Assembly (NCBI RefSeq): GCF_017591435.1
Contig: NC_059289.1
Coordinates: 19,141,773 to 19,205,772, forward strand
DNA: 64,000 bases
Origin: Portunus trituberculatus
Lineage: Eukaryota; Arthropoda; Malacostraca; Decapoda; Portunidae
Reading direction: 5' to 3'
Position 1 is the first letter of the stretch; each line of letters begins with the position of its first letter. The notes under the pieces are model-generated. The model had not been told where the DNA came from and made no database searches. It was given only the letters and a program-made list of their open reading frames with translations. A program made the position numbers and the translations under genes. Positions 1 to 13,220 of this stretch are shown here, piece by piece.

Positions 1-29
1 GACTAGCAGCAGAGAAGGAGGCTAGAGAG

Positions 30-955
30 ATGGAGATGATGAGATTGGAGATGGAGAGAGAAAGGGCAGATAAAGATAGAGAGTTGGAGTGGGAGAGAAC
101 TCGCCATGCAGTAAGTACGCCTGGAGTTGTTGGTAGTGTAGGAGGAGGAGGAGAACAGAGTGTTGAGCGTACTTTAGTTCAAAGTCTCCAGCTAGTCCCT
201 GAATTTGATGAGTCTAAGGTGGCTGAATGGTTTGTTCGCTTCGAGAGGAAAGCCAAGGAGTTTGCTTGGTCTCGAGAGAGATGGGTAGGCTTGGTCGCGA
301 ATAAACTCATGGGAAAAGCCTTGAAGTTTATGATAAAATGTCAGCTGATGATCTGGATGATTATGAGGAGTTTAAGGCTGACATTTTGCGGGCATATGAG
401 CTGCGACCAGAAGCCTATCGCTTGCAATTCAGAGGAAAGAGGAAGCGAGCAAGTGACTCCTACCTCGAGTGTGCTCGTTCACTGGAGCAAGTGTTTGAGA
501 GGTGGATTGCAAGCGAGGGTGTTGACTCTCTCGAGGCTTTGAAGGAGTTAGTAGTTATGGAGCAGTTCATTGATATTGCTGATAAGGAGCTGGTACCTCT
601 GTTGAGGGAGAAGAGGTTTAGGACTTTGAAGGAGGCTGCTACATGGGCTGATGATTATGTGTTGGCCCACCGTCCTGTGCAGCAGCCTGGGAGTTGGAGT
701 CGTAAGGAAGGTGGTCCTAAGGGAGGCCCAGGGAGTGGTGGCAGTTCTTCCTCGGCTCTCCAGGCCACTTTAGGCGATATACTGGATTCGGCAGTAAGAT
801 GGGTTTGGGAAAGCCCCAGGCCCCCACCCCTCCTTCTTCTGCGAAGGATGGGACGGCGGGAAGGCGGCCCCTAGAACGCCCAAGTATGATTACCAGCCTA
901 CGTGCTATCACTGCCGAGGAAAGGGCATTTTAAGTTCAATTGCCCAAAATTAGTA
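30..955 (+). pseudogene. gag capsid (SCAN-like) with CCHC knuckle, frameshifted
   Basis: An Arg/Glu-rich charged N-terminus is followed by a capsid core. The frame changes near 330, from the frame containing WFVRFERKAKEFAW to the one containing LDDYEEFKADILRAYEL. The later part (LECARSLEQVFERWI, LVVMEQFI, EAATWADDYV) has the helical pattern of the SCAN domain, which is known to derive from gag of Gmr1-like retrotransposons. A CYHCRGKG start and a later Cys near 895-945 form a CCHC zinc knuckle, split by a one-base indel. It would package element RNA if intact. No start codon could be confirmed because the window begins here. Confidence 0.7.
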
Positions 956-1055
956 ACAGCTGAAACTCCAAAGTCCTCGCAGAAACCAGTTGCCTTGTTG
1001 GTGTGGCCAGATAAAGTTTGTGGTGATGAGTTGACTGCTCCTTCAGGCTTTAGAA

Positions 1056-2705
1056 GTGAGAAGGCACGGCGTGTGCCTGAGTTGTGTTTGGAGGAGGAGA
1101 GCAGGTTGGCCCACCTGTCCCTCCCCTGTTGCCTCGCCCGCACCTAAGGATAGTGAGCTTGACTGGTGCCGTCCTTTCCTGTGTGGAGGCACTGTTGAGA
1201 TTGATGGCACAAAGTATCCCGTCACTGTACTGCGTGATACGGGAGCACAGCAGTCAGTGTGCCGAAATGTCACTGGGAAGAAGGTGACATCTAGCAAGGC
1301 AGTGTTGTGTCGTGGACTTAACACTGTGGAGGAGTTCGTGACGGCTGAGGTGACGCTGTCATGTCCTCTTGTCACTGCTACGGCTCAGGTAGCAGTGGCA
1401 GACGAACTGCCAGTCGCAGGAGTGGACTTCCTGCTTGGGAATGATTTGGCTGGTGGTCGTGTATGGATCCCAACCTCTGATGAGGATGAGGTTGCTGAAG
1501 AGTCTGGGCCAGTGGTGCAAGACTCTGTAAATGTTGTTACCCGCTCTCAGGCCCGCCGGGCTGAGAGAGAGCCTGTTACTACCCAGGAGGTTGCTAGCAG
1601 CCAGGTGGGATTGACTCCAGATGGGAGTAGCAGTGCTGATGTGGTGGAGCCAGTGTTGGGCTCACCATTGAGTTCTGGTGTAGAGGCTGACGGTGACGGC
1701 GTGGAGTCACTTGTTAATGCACCGGACTCGGCTTTGGGAGTTGTTGCTGAGAGTGAGGACGGAGTGTTGGGTGTAGCTGAGTTGTTTGATGGTTATCCTC
1801 ACTCTGCAGAGCACTCCGGAGGAGCACTCGTGCTGAGTTGCTTCCTGGTGTGGAGGCTGAGGGCTCTGATGTTCAGCACAGGCCCCAGCATGATAAGTCA
1901 GGCAGTTTGTTGGAAGTTGGCGCCCAGGGTGGGAGACTTCCAGTTCTGCGGGGAGTTGGAAGTTTCTCCCCCTGTGGAGCATCGTGGAGGCAGGGAGCGA
2001 GCTGTTCCCTTGCCTGGTGACTGCCTGGCTGGTGGTGATGATCCTTCTGAGGACTCACCGGATCACATGGCAGGAGCGGAGCAGCCTGGGCCAGCTCTCC
2101 GTCCTCGATGCCGTGTGGGACGTAGGGTTGCAGCGTTGCCTCAACCCCATGACCCTATAGTCCCCCTTTCTCTTACCCAGCTAGAGCCTGCAGAGCTCAT
2201 TCGTAGGCAGCAGGAGGACCCGGCGTTGGCCTCCTTCTTTGCTCGAGTGGGTGAGGGAAGTGAGGAGTTGGAGGGCAGGGAGGAGTTTGTTTTGCATCAA
2301 GGGGTGTTGTGTCGTAGATGGCAGGAGAGTGACGGTGGTGAACTACTGCAAGTAGTTGTGCCGCATAAGCTGCGTGAGGCACTTGTGCTGTTGGCACATG
2401 AGGGGCCCATGGCTGGACACCTGGGCATCCGAAAGACCGTCGCTCGCCTGCGTCGCAATTTTTGGTGGCCCAGCATGTCTGGAGAAGTAGCCACGATTCT
2501 TAAGTGCTGCCACACTTGTCAAGTGGTGGGCAAGCCTAATCAGACACCCCCTGTGGCGCCACTCCACCCCATCCCTGCTGTTGATCCTCCCTTCACGAGG
2601 GTTTTGATTGATATAGTAGGTCCTCTGCCTACTACCAGGGCTGGTCACAAGTATTTGTTGACCATAATGGATGTTACCACGCGGTACCCTGAAGCAATTC
2701 CCTGA
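1056..2705 (+). pseudogene. pol part 1: aspartic protease plus integrase N-terminal half
   Basis: This open frame carries a retropepsin-like protease with the active-site motif DTGAQQS near 1237, then about 250 low-complexity Ser/Glu/Val-rich residues. The integrase follows: an H2C2 zinc-binding region (HEGPMAGHLGIRKT, CCHTC, 2390-2520) and the first core Asp in VLIDIVGPLP near 2605. There is no reverse transcriptase between protease and integrase. The frame ends with a stop at 2703 inside the core, just after RYPEAIP. Translation probably depended on gag readthrough or a polyprotein frame rather than the internal methionine. Confidence 0.75.
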
Positions 2706-3628
2706 GAAGCACTCACTCTAAGGTGGTGCTGAAGGCTTTGTTAACCTTCTTTACACACTTTGGATTGCCAGCAGAGCTGCAGTCCGATCAGGGGACCAAC
2801 TTTACTTCAAAGTTGTTTAAGGATACGATGACTGCGTGGGGGGATCAAGCATATTGTGTCCAGTGCTTATCATCCGCAGTCTCAGGGAGCCCTGGAGAGA
2901 CATCATCAAACTCTCAAGACCATGCTCAAGAGTTTCTGCATGGAGAGAGATAAGGATTGGGACGAGGGTGTCCCCTTTGTCTTATTTGCGGTGAGAGAAG
3001 CGCCCACTGAGTCCTTGGGTTTCTCACCCAATCAGCTAGTGTTTGGACACCGAGTGCGTGGACCGCTCGACGTTGTTCGGGAGGCTTGGTGTCAGCCGTC
3101 GCCTGAGCGCCCTGTCTCACTGCTTAAGAGCCTCATGAGCAGTCGAGAGAGATTAGCCAAGGCATTAGAGGTGGCGCAGGCCCACCTGTGTAAGGCCCAG
3201 CAGAGTATGAAGGGGTATTATGACCGAAGGGCCGAGTATCGGAGTTTTGCCCTGGAGATGAAGTGCTCGTGCTGTTACCACTTCAGGGCCAGCCGCTTGC
3301 TGCCCGCTATAGTGGCCCCTATGTTATAGAGAAGAAGGTAGGTGACCTCGACTACCTGGTGGTCACTCCTGACCGGCGCAAGAGGGCTCAGCTGTGTCAC
3401 GTTAACATGCTGAAGCCCTATTTTCGTTCTACTAGCCAGAAGGGCTCTTTTAGTTCTGCCGTGCAAGAGGCATCTTCAGTTTTATTTTTCTGCCGGGAGG
3501 GAGAGGCTCCAGAAGTTATTGGGCCTGAACCTGTTGTTCCTACAGGGCAGTGGGAACGGAATAGCCTCCATCTCTTGAAAGAGAAGGTTGAACATTTAGG
3601 GATCAGCAAGATGAGTTGCTTCGGCGGC
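2706..3628 (+). pseudogene. pol part 2: integrase core remainder and C-terminal domain
   Basis: Successive frames hold the second core Asp (LQSDQGTNFTSKLF near 2785), then the catalytic Glu region (YHPQSQGALERHHQT near 2865), then the Gly-Pro-Tyr-type C-terminal domain (SGPYVIEKKVGDLDYLVVT near 3320) ending in CHVNMLKPY. At least three indels separate these pieces. The frame then runs directly into the start of a reverse transcriptase, which supports integrase preceding RT in this element. Confidence 0.75.
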
Positions 3629-3843
3629 TGAGGAAGTACTCTTCAGTGTTTAGCAGTGTCCCGGCAGGACACAGTTGATAGAACACGATATTGATGTTGG
3701 GGACGAAAAGCCTGTCAAATGGCCCCATACCGAGTGAGCCCAGGAGTACAATGTCATAGTAAGATATATAAAGGAGCAGACAACGTTGTGGCTGATTGTC
3801 TGTCCCGGGCCATTCCCTTTAATCAGTTCCATGCCTTTTAAAA
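3600..3843 (+). pseudogene. pol part 3: RT N-terminus joined to RNase H C-terminus by deletion
   Basis: The segment starts with DELLRRLRKYSSVFSSVP, continues as IEHDIDVGDEKPVK and PYRVSP in shifted frames, and switches near 3735-3745 to YNVIVRYIK and ADNVVADCLSRA. The first motifs open gypsy reverse transcriptases and the last closes RNase H. The roughly 1.5 kb of RT catalytic core and RNase H expected between them is missing. The family assignment is from recalled motif patterns; the deletion is seen directly. Confidence 0.7.
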
Positions 3844-3880
3844 ATTTTGTAAATGTTTTGTTTCCAAAATTTTTTCTTTT

Positions 3881-3890
3881 AAGGAGGGCG
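3881..3890 (+). promoter_or_regulatory. polypurine tract of the Gmr1-like element
   Basis: The purine-rich stretch AAGGAGGGCG sits immediately before a TGTGATGGGC LTR start. This is where plus-strand DNA synthesis would be primed. Confidence 0.5.
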
Positions 3891-5252
3891 TGTGATGGGC
3901 ACCGTCTTAATCCCTTTAATTTATTATTTTATTATATGTAGCCTATGGCCACCCATCGCGGGCCCTCGGGCTGTTCTGTTGAGCAGACAACCCTCTTTGT
4001 TTCCACCTTTTGTTGTTGCGAGCGAGACTCAGTACCAGTAGCCTTCAGCGGAGATAGACACGCACTCTCGTCGGTCTGGCACAGTGAGAGAGACACGTGT
4101 TGCTGGGCTTCTTGTTACTCACTAGTCATTGGTCTGGGAGTTGTGCCCTCCTGTTGAGTAGCTGGCTTGTTACTCGGTAGACCGTGGCTGTGTAGGACAA
4201 CGGGCTTGTTGTTCTGAGAAAGTGTGGCCGGTTGGCTGCATTTCTGTGCGTTCGTCCACTCGGTGTGGCGACGCGGAGAGACACGTTTTGTCTCGTCCTG
4301 TTTGTTTTGTTGGTGGCCGTGGTCACCAGTGTGTTTGGTGGGCGGCTGTGTGCCCCACCATCTGTTGTGTAGTATCAGTAGTATACTGTTTATAGTACCA
4401 GCCAGTCTTCAGCGGAGTTAACACGTACGTTCTCTGGCACAGGAAGAGACACGTGTGGCTGGACTGTGCTTACAAGTACTCATTAGTCATTGGTCTGGGA
4501 GTTGTGCCCTCCTGTTGAGTAGCTGGCTTGCTACTGGGTAGACCGTGACTGTTAGAGCAACGGGCTTGTTGCTCTGGGAGAGTGTAGTTGGTTTGGCTGC
4601 ATTTCTGTTGTGCGTTCGTCCACTCGGGTGTGGCGGCGCGGAGGAGACGCGGCATTGTCTCGTCCTGTTTGTTTGTTGGTGGCCGTGGTCACCAGTGGGG
4701 TTTGGTGGGCGGCTGTGTGCCCCACCATCTTTTGTATAGTTTCAGTAGTATACTGTATTGTAGTGGTAGTAGCCACGCACACTATTGAATGCTGAGAGGC
4801 TTCATGTCGGCCAGTGGTGCGTAGTTGTCGTCCGCCAGACTTGTCTGCGACGAGTATTTGGACTCGTGTATAGCTGGTGTCACCCGTAGGTGGTGTCTGG
4901 GCTTGTGTGTACATCACCGGATGTGCTGTACACATCATATATTGCAGTAGTAGTAGGCCAGGGATGTCAGTCTGACAGGTGTTAGGAAGCACTTGTTGTA
5001 GTAGGATAGTATAGTAATATATACTGCGTGTTGTCCCAGTCTGTGATCACAGTCTGTGGACAAGGCGTGTGGAGAGGCATTAATACTTCAAAGAGAAGTG
5101 GGTGGAATTGTCCTTGTGGGCGGTTTCTCTAGGGGATATTAAGGCCTCGCCCTGTTACACATAACATCTACCATTTATAAATTCTACTATTTTGGGTACA
5201 GGTGGAGAAGGAGTTGCTGAGGAGATTCCCTTACAATGGGGGAAATTATACA
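3891..5252 (+). repeat. LTR of the Gmr1-like element, about 1.36 kb
   Basis: It begins TGTGATGGGC after the polypurine tract and probably ends in ...TATACA at 5252, four bases before a primer-binding-like TGGCGACC. The 3' boundary is inferred. The LTR contains a large tandem duplication (4031-4393 and 4394-about 4760). Confidence 0.5.
4031..4760 (+). repeat. two-copy tandem duplication of about 363 bp inside the LTR
   Basis: Both units start AGTACCAG, then CTTCAGCGGAG, and share long blocks such as CATTGGTCTGGGAGTTGTGC, GTGCGTTCGTCCACTCGG and GGTGGGCGGCTGTGTGCCCC. They differ by scattered substitutions and small indels, so the duplication is not recent. Confidence 0.85.
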
Positions 5253-7208
<1,956 letters not shown>

Positions 7209-7219
7209 TAATATCACAT

Positions 7220-7840
7220 GGAAAGCAACACCACCATCCTAGTTAAAAAAAACGACATAAGAAGACTCAAGATGACGGAAGCAGTACAAATCTACTCAGA
7301 AAAACCTACCATCAACATACAACAGCAGCCAGAATCATCGTTACCATCCCAGCGACAGCCACACGGAGCTGTAGCAGGATCAGGGTCACACACCTGCCGT
7401 CTGGACTTGCCCCGGACGCTGTTTACATGGTGGCACACCTCCCGGAGGGACCGGGTCTTGCGCACCTTGTCCAGGAAAGAGACCCAGTACTTATTCCTTT
7501 CCTGCTGCCGCAGATCCGTGAGGTGTTGAGCCACGGTAACCATGGCATCCCGTGACTTTGTGTCTGCTGGGTTGAGCTGCCAACTTCTCTGGTAGGCAGC
7601 GAGCGCCTGTTGGCAGTTCAGTATGACAGGGTCGGTAGCGTAAGTCCAGCGGCGTGGAGCATGGGCCCTTGCTGGAACCCTTGGAGTCGCGATGAATCCC
7701 TCGATGGTATGCAGGAGTCCGTCGTACAGTGCCTCTGCATCAGCAAAGGAGCCCTTCACGGCAGCATACCATGCCACCACATGGACGACGAGGTCCGTCA
7801 TCTTGGATGGTGGCACCGTCAAGCGCTTCCTGGGCACTGC
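7220..7840 (-). pseudogene. LINE ORF2 region between endonuclease and RT
   Basis: The frame includes basic and aromatic motifs such as RRWTYATDPVILNCQQAL, RNKYWVSFLDKVRKTRSL and REVCHHVNSVRGK. These resemble the stretch between endonuclease and RT in two-ORF LINEs. It ends near the (AT)n tract without reaching RT motifs. Confidence 0.5.
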
Positions 7841-7849
7841 CGGGGCGGG

Positions 7850-8521
7850 CTACACCAGGAGGGTCGTCTCCAGGGCGAAGTGGTCGCTCAGCAATGACCT
7901 GACAAGATAAGTTTGGGCAGTATACGTTGGCATATTGATGAGGGCTACATAATCAATTCTGCCTCCTTGAACATGTGTGAGTGTGTGGTCCCCAGTAAGT
8001 ACAGCTGTATCTGTGGTGTCAAGGAAAGCCTTCCAGCGCACACCATTGGCATTGGTGGTGAGGTGGCTTCCTAGTTCCTTATGCCTGGCATTAAGGTCAC
8101 CCATGATAACACTCTGCTCTTCAAGAACATACTCAGGAAAATTTGCAATATTAAGGGCACCAGCATGAATGTACATGTTTAGAAAGGAAATAATTTCACC
8201 CACAGTGTGTAAGCAAACAGTAATAAATTCAATGCCCTCAGTGACCCCCATTTCCATGAAGTTAACTGGAATCCCTTGTTTAATGTAAGTGGCCATCCCC
8301 CGACTACTGCCGTCACCACAACTGAGGGTGTGGGAGGCATAACCCCGCAGCTCAGGCACCCTTGGCCCTACCTCCTGTAAGGCAATAATGTCAGGCTTAT
8401 GGAGAAGGACATGAGAGTGTAAGTCAGTGAAACGGGCATGTAGACCATTGACATTCCATGTTAGGGTGCGGAAAGTCTTACCGTTCATCGCGATGGTGTT
8501 GCATCTGTGTCTTAAGGCCAT
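7850..8521 (-). pseudogene. LINE ORF2 apurinic-endonuclease-like domain
   Basis: 223 residues with the endonuclease/exonuclease/phosphatase fold motifs: LTWNVNGLHARF (Asn), DIIALQEVG (catalytic Glu), GMATYIKQGI, VIMGDLNARHKELGS (Asp/Asn) and the terminal LLSDHFALETTL (Asp-His). In a live element this domain nicks the target strand to start reverse transcription. The start ATG at 8521 overlaps the end of ORF1 by 44 bases. The domain looks intact, but the element is rearranged. Confidence 0.75.
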
Positions 8522-9509
8522 CCACTTCCTGTGTCAGGCGAGACATCTGCTCCATCAGCATCTGCATGGCTGCCATCAGATGTCCCTGGTCTGGCTCGGG
8601 GCTGGCAGTCTTCAGATTTCCCTGGTCTGGCTCAGAACTGGCAGTCTTCAGATGTCCCTGGTCTGGCTTGGGGCTGGCAGTCTTCAGGTGTCCCTGGTCC
8701 GGCTCGGGGCTGGCAGTCCGGGCTGGGATTGGGATGTGGCACCGCTTCTTCTTTCGGCTGACCAGTGTCCATTCATCTGCATTATCCTCCTCACAGTCTG
8801 CCACAGGTGACTTGCTCTCTGAAGCAGGGGGAGCAGGGGCCATCTCTGAGAGGCTCCGGGGCTGTCGTGTGGCTCCCTTGACTGGCTTGGCGGGGGTATC
8901 CATCCTCGGTGTGGGTGCAGCAGCAGTTGCACATTGCCCTGCGGCCTTGTCCTTTATCGTGGGTGGGTCACACAGGCTATGCTGACACACGGCACTCTCT
9001 CCTTGGCCTTGTTGAGCACCGCTGGCTAGGGATGGGGTTGGGGCCACAGTGGAGGTCTCACTGCATAATGTGTGCTGCTGGTTCTTGAACGCGGCAAACT
9101 CGGTACTGAGACCCGAGACCGTTGCAGTCAGATTGTCCAATTTGGCGACTACTGTACTCACCACCGCCATTAGCTGCTGAGTAGCGTCGGTGCCAGGCAG
9201 TTCCTGAGTGATGCCTGCCTGGGACACTGTGTTTAGATGCACAGGGGGCAGTGTAGCAGTGTGCTGCGGCAAAGGTGGTAACACGGCAGGTGTGGTTGAA
9301 GTGCCAGCGGTCGGGCAGGAAGGCTGGGACAGGTGAGGGACAGCGGCCGTGAAGGAGGGCTTCGTTGCCCATGCATTGGTCTGAGGAGGTGAAGCCTGGC
9401 GGAAAACAAGCCTGGGCCGACTCACCAGATCCGTGGCAGGCTCTAAGCAAGAAAAGGCGTTGAATAAAAAAATTCTGCTTGCATTTCTGTGTGTCCTGAG
9501 TAACTGCAT
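8478..9509 (-). pseudogene. LINE ORF1 with a 12-residue tandem repeat
   Basis: About 343 residues, Ser/Thr/Pro/Ala-rich in the N-terminal half, with a possible coiled coil (TVVAKLDNLTATVSGLSTEF) near residue 130. A basic DEWTLVSRKKKRC motif follows, then four tandem copies of a 12-residue unit like PEPDQGHLKTAS (8578-8725). A second heptad-like segment (LMEQMSRLTQEVDGLKTQM) lies at the C-terminus. Coiled coils and a basic patch fit an RNA-binding ORF1 protein. No zinc knuckle is seen. Confidence 0.55.
8578..8725 (-). repeat. 36 bp x 4 minisatellite within ORF1
   Basis: Four adjacent 36-base units on the plus strand each contain CCCTGGTC(T/C)GGCT and a CTGGCAGTCTTCAG-like block. They encode the repeated PDQG(H/N)LKTAS motif. 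Confidence 0.85.
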
Positions 9510-9756
9510 TGGGTGTGTTCGTGTCTCTTTTGAAAAAAAAATCGTGAGAAATAGTTTGAGGGGCGTGGCTTAAGAGTACAACACTGAATCCAGGATGATA
9601 CAATGCACGTTGTTTACTAAGCTGATCTTGTATGATCCTACGAGCCCGAGAGAGATGCCTGCGGTGTTCTCACAAGTGTTGCAGTTGCTTGGGCAGTGGA
9701 GGTGAGTGGTGAATCTTGTGTGACCATGGGGGTGAAGGTGTCAACAAAGTGACTAG

Positions 9757-10733
9757 AATAGAACAGCACAGGTTTGGTTTCAAGGTGCAGTCTCCTCTGA
9801 GGAAGTTTTTGAGCTTGGAACACCACAGGGTGGAGTCCTTAGTCCAATGCTTTTCAATGTTTTAATGGACAAAATTGCATGCTGTTCCTTTCCGCAGGGC
9901 ACCCAGGTCCTCATCTGTGCTGATAACATACTCCTCCAATGCCCCACACCCAGGATTCTCCAGGTTGCTTTGTCACAACTGGCAGTGTTGTGTGTCCAAA
10001 TGGGACTAGTGATTAATGAATGTAAAACAAAATTTCAAGCTAAAGGGAAGGTCTCTCGGCTGCCCACTGTAAATAACATCCCCATCCCTAGAGTTCACAT
10101 ACACAAGTACCTGGGTGTTCAGATGAGCTTTAGGAACTCTCTTCAAGCCGTCCACTATGTTCGAGACCTCTGTCTGTCACGGCTAGCACCACTTCGGCTG
10201 CTAGCCAACAGGGGCCTGGGGGCGGGCATTCCAATCCTAAGAATGTTCTATATATCTGTCATACGGTCCCTTATTGATTATGCCGCCCCTGTTTTAATAC
10301 AGTTTAGTGCCACTCAACTCGATCCCCTGGAGCTTGTACAGAATGAAGCCATGCGGATAATCTTGGGATGCCCCAGGACTGCACGGATTGAAGTCCTCAG
10401 AGCTGAACTGCACCTGCCGAGTATTATGTGTAGGGTACAGGAAATTACTTGTTGCACAATTAGTCGGATGCTATGAACGGGCTCTGACTCTCTAAAGGGA
10501 TCACTGACCCTCCTGTATCATGATCCTTGCACTCCTACAACACCATACCTCAGGAAGATCTTGGGAGTACTGACAAGCGTAGGTGTAGTCGAGGCTTGTA
10601 TTAACGTCGTTATGTCACTGCTGCAACCCGCCTGGAACCCTCACCGTGTCAGTGTTGATATTCACTCACTGCATCAGCCCAAGAGGGACTGGCTACACCT
10701 CATGCTGCAAGACATGTTCATGACTAAATTGTT
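9757..10733 (+). pseudogene. LINE reverse transcriptase, second half
   Basis: The plus frame has the RT motif ELGTPQGGVLSPMLFN (near 9818) and a degenerate catalytic box, CADN where YADD/FADD is expected (near 9919). Thumb-like sequence follows (YLGVQMSF, RLAPLRLLANRG, IRSLIDYAAPVL, AMRIILGCPRTA) to a stop near 10476. Coding-like sequence continues in another frame to 10733, where the gypsy LTR begins. The altered box and the stop mark it as dead. Confidence 0.7.
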
Positions 10734-11126
10734 TGTTGGTATGGAAAGAGTACCAACTATTGGAGCTAATGCTAATTGAGGAAACTGAATTAAAAGCATT
10801 CAGTGGAGGGTTAGTTTATTACAAAAATAGTTGGGTACATATATAAATAATATTTAACAATAATAATTTTAATAAGTTTGTATGTGATTGTGTATGTATG
10901 AATGTATGTATGAATGAGTGAATGTGTGTGAATGTGTAGTGTTTTGTGTTGCATATTATACAAATATAAATAAAATGAATAATATAATAATATGAGAGTA
11001 AGACAAATATACTATAAAAAAAGTAAATAATTAATTAGTATGCCATGAAATGGTGAGACAGGAAATGTATGGTGATAACAGAAAATGCAATGATTGTAGG
11101 GCAGACTTAAGTAAACGGCCGCTACA
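10734..11126 (-). repeat. 3' LTR of the gypsy element
   Basis: On the plus strand it starts TGTTGGTATGG and ends GGCCGCTACA. It matches 15880-16274 nearly base for base. It is AT-rich and contains AATAAA-like strings on both strands. Confidence 0.95.
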
Positions 11127-11150
11127 ATACTCCCCCCCTAGTTTCGAGGG
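11127..11150 (-). promoter_or_regulatory. polypurine tract of the gypsy element
   Basis: Read on the minus strand, a G-run in the context CTAGGGGGGGAGTAT immediately precedes the LTR start TGTAGCGGCC. Confidence 0.65.
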
Positions 11151-13220
11151 AGGAGAAACGAGATTTTCCTGGTGCGGCTGGGTGAGTCAGGACCGTCCAG
11201 GGACGTTGTGGCGACCACCTGAGGTTGAGCAGGGTCAAGCAGGTAGGCCGGTTTGACCCGGTCCATGGACACAGCGTCCTGAGTGCCGTTCCGGTCGATG
11301 GTCACAGTCTTGCGTGTCCGCCGCAAGACACGATAGGGCCCTTGGTATGGTTGTGAGAGGGGGCGCTGAACAGCATCGACGCGGACGAAGACGTGTGTAC
11401 AGGTGTCCAGGTCCTGGCTCACAAAAATCTTCTTAGGAGAGGAGCGAGGCTGGACTGGCTGTAGGTTGCGCATGGCACTGTGGAGGCGGGTGGCGAAATC
11501 TCGGGCACTGCACAGGTCTGGCTCTTGTGAGGGCACCAGCATCTCGCCGGGAAGCCTGAGGTTGGCGCCATACACCAACTCGGACGAGGAATGCTGGAGG
11601 TCTTCCTTGAGAGAGGACCTGATGCCGAGGAGGACAAGAGGAAGAGCCAGGGACCAGTGTTCGCGCTGTGAGGCGGCCATCAGGGAGGACTTGAGCTGGC
11701 GATGGAATCTCTCAACCATCCCATTTGACTGGGGATGGTAGCTCGAAGTCCTGTAGCGCCGTATGCCGAGAAATACCATGATCCTATTCCAGACATTAGC
11801 CTCGAACTGGCCACCACGGTCTGAGGTGAGGCTCAGAGGAACACCGAACCTTGAGACCCAAGTGGCGATGAAGGCGTTGGCGACGGTGTCGGTGGTGATG
11901 TCTGGAATAGGTGTAGCCTCAGGCCAGCGTGTAAACCGGTCCACGCACGTAAGGATGTAGCGGTGGCCGGCAGAGGGCGGCAGCGGCCCGACCAAGTCAA
12001 TGTGGATATGGTCGAACCGTCTGGAGACTGGAGGAAAGGTGCCAGGCGGAGAGTGTGTGTGACGAGTCACCTTGGAGGCTTGGCAGGCGGTACAGGTGCG
12101 GGTCCACAGTCTGACATCTCTGTTGATGCCCTCCCAGATGAAGCGAGAAGTCAGCAGGCGCTGGGAGGCACGGATACCAGGGTGAGAGAGGTCATGTAGC
12201 TGACGGAAGGCCTTGACGCGATGCTGCTGAGGCAAGTAAGGGCGGACGGCCTCTGTGGAGACGTCAGCATACAGAGAGACCTTGGTACCTGGGAGTGTGA
12301 CTTTCTTCATCTGGAGCGCCGAGTTCTGCAGGAGGTTTTCCAGCTCGGGGTCGCCGGACTGGTCGGCAGCTATGGCAGTGTAGTCGATGGAGGACACAGC
12401 AGAGATACCACGGGAGAGAGCGTCAGCTGGGGCGTTGTCGACACCTTTGATGTACCGGATGTCGGTGGTGAACTGAGAAACGAAGTCCATATGGCGAAGT
12501 TGCCGAGGAGAGTAGGTTGCCTTGTTTCTCAGGAAAATGGTGGTGAGTGGCTTGTGGTCGGTGTAGATGTGGAAGCGGCGGCCTTCTATGTAGTACCGGA
12601 AGCGCTTGACGGCCTTGTAGATTGCGAGGAGCTCACGGTCGTAGGCACTGTAGTTGGCTTCGGCAGTGTTGAGCTTCTGGGAAAAGAAGGCGAGCGGCTT
12701 CCAGGCACTGTCCACGAGCTGCTGGAGGACAGCACCAGTCCCATTGCCAGAGGCGTCAGTTGCGATGCTCACCTCTGCGTCGGGGACAGGGAAGGACAGC
12801 AAAGTTGCGTCGCTGAGGGCCTTCTTGGCAGCGAGGAAGGCAGCGTCAGTGTCCGGTGTCCAGGTGAGCATGACCGACTGACCACGCTTGCACGGCTTGA
12901 TCATGGCGTGTAGAGGCTGCAGCAGGAGAGAGCAGTGTGGAATGAAGCGGTTGTAGTAGTTCACCATGCCCAAGAACTCTTTGAGCTGGCGCTGGGTAGA
13001 TGGCTTCGGGAACTGCTGGATGGCTTCACATTTAGTGGCAAGTGGAGTGATGCCTGCTGGAGTGACGGTATGACCAAGGAAGGTGAGCGAGGCCACGCCG
13101 AACTCTGACTTGTCGGCGTTGATCTGGACACCGTAGTCCTGGAGGCGGCGGAAGACTTGTTCGAGGTGCTGTCTGTGCGAGGCTTCGTCGGGGCTCGCGA
13201 TGAGAAGATCGTCGATGTAG
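11138..13220 (-). pseudogene. gypsy pol second frame: RT end, RNase H and integrase
   Basis: From the frameshift near 13228 this frame opens with the RT active site ([13 protein letters not shown]) and continues through [12 protein letters not shown] and VNYYNRFI. RNase H follows (SIATDASGNGTGAVL, YSAYDRELLAI, YTDHKPLTTIF, ADALSRG). The integrase has a zinc region (HPGIRASQRLL, CTACQASK), then catalytic Asp in HIHIDLVGPLP, Asp in LTSDRGGQFEA and Glu in YHPQSNGMVERFHRQ. The protein ends in FLLPRN* close to the polypurine tract. All catalytic residues are present and about 650 residues are uninterrupted. Confidence 0.9.

Larger units (their letters stand above)
1..3890 (+). mobile_element. Gmr1-like Ty3/gypsy retrotransposon, internal region, degraded
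   Basis: Reading left to right the domains are a SCAN-like gag, a CCHC knuckle, an aspartic protease, an integrase, the first residues of a reverse transcriptase and the last residues of RNase H. A purine-rich tract and an LTR follow. Placing integrase before reverse transcriptase is the diagnostic order of Gmr1-like Ty3/gypsy elements; normal gypsy elements have it last. The central RT and RNase H are absent. Several frameshifts break the reading frames, so it is not autonomous. The window opens inside gag, so the 5' LTR lies outside. Confidence 0.75.

Noticed and set aside
12221..12913. 230-residue plus-strand open frame
   Set aside because: It is antisense to the intact RNase H and integrase frame of the gypsy element.
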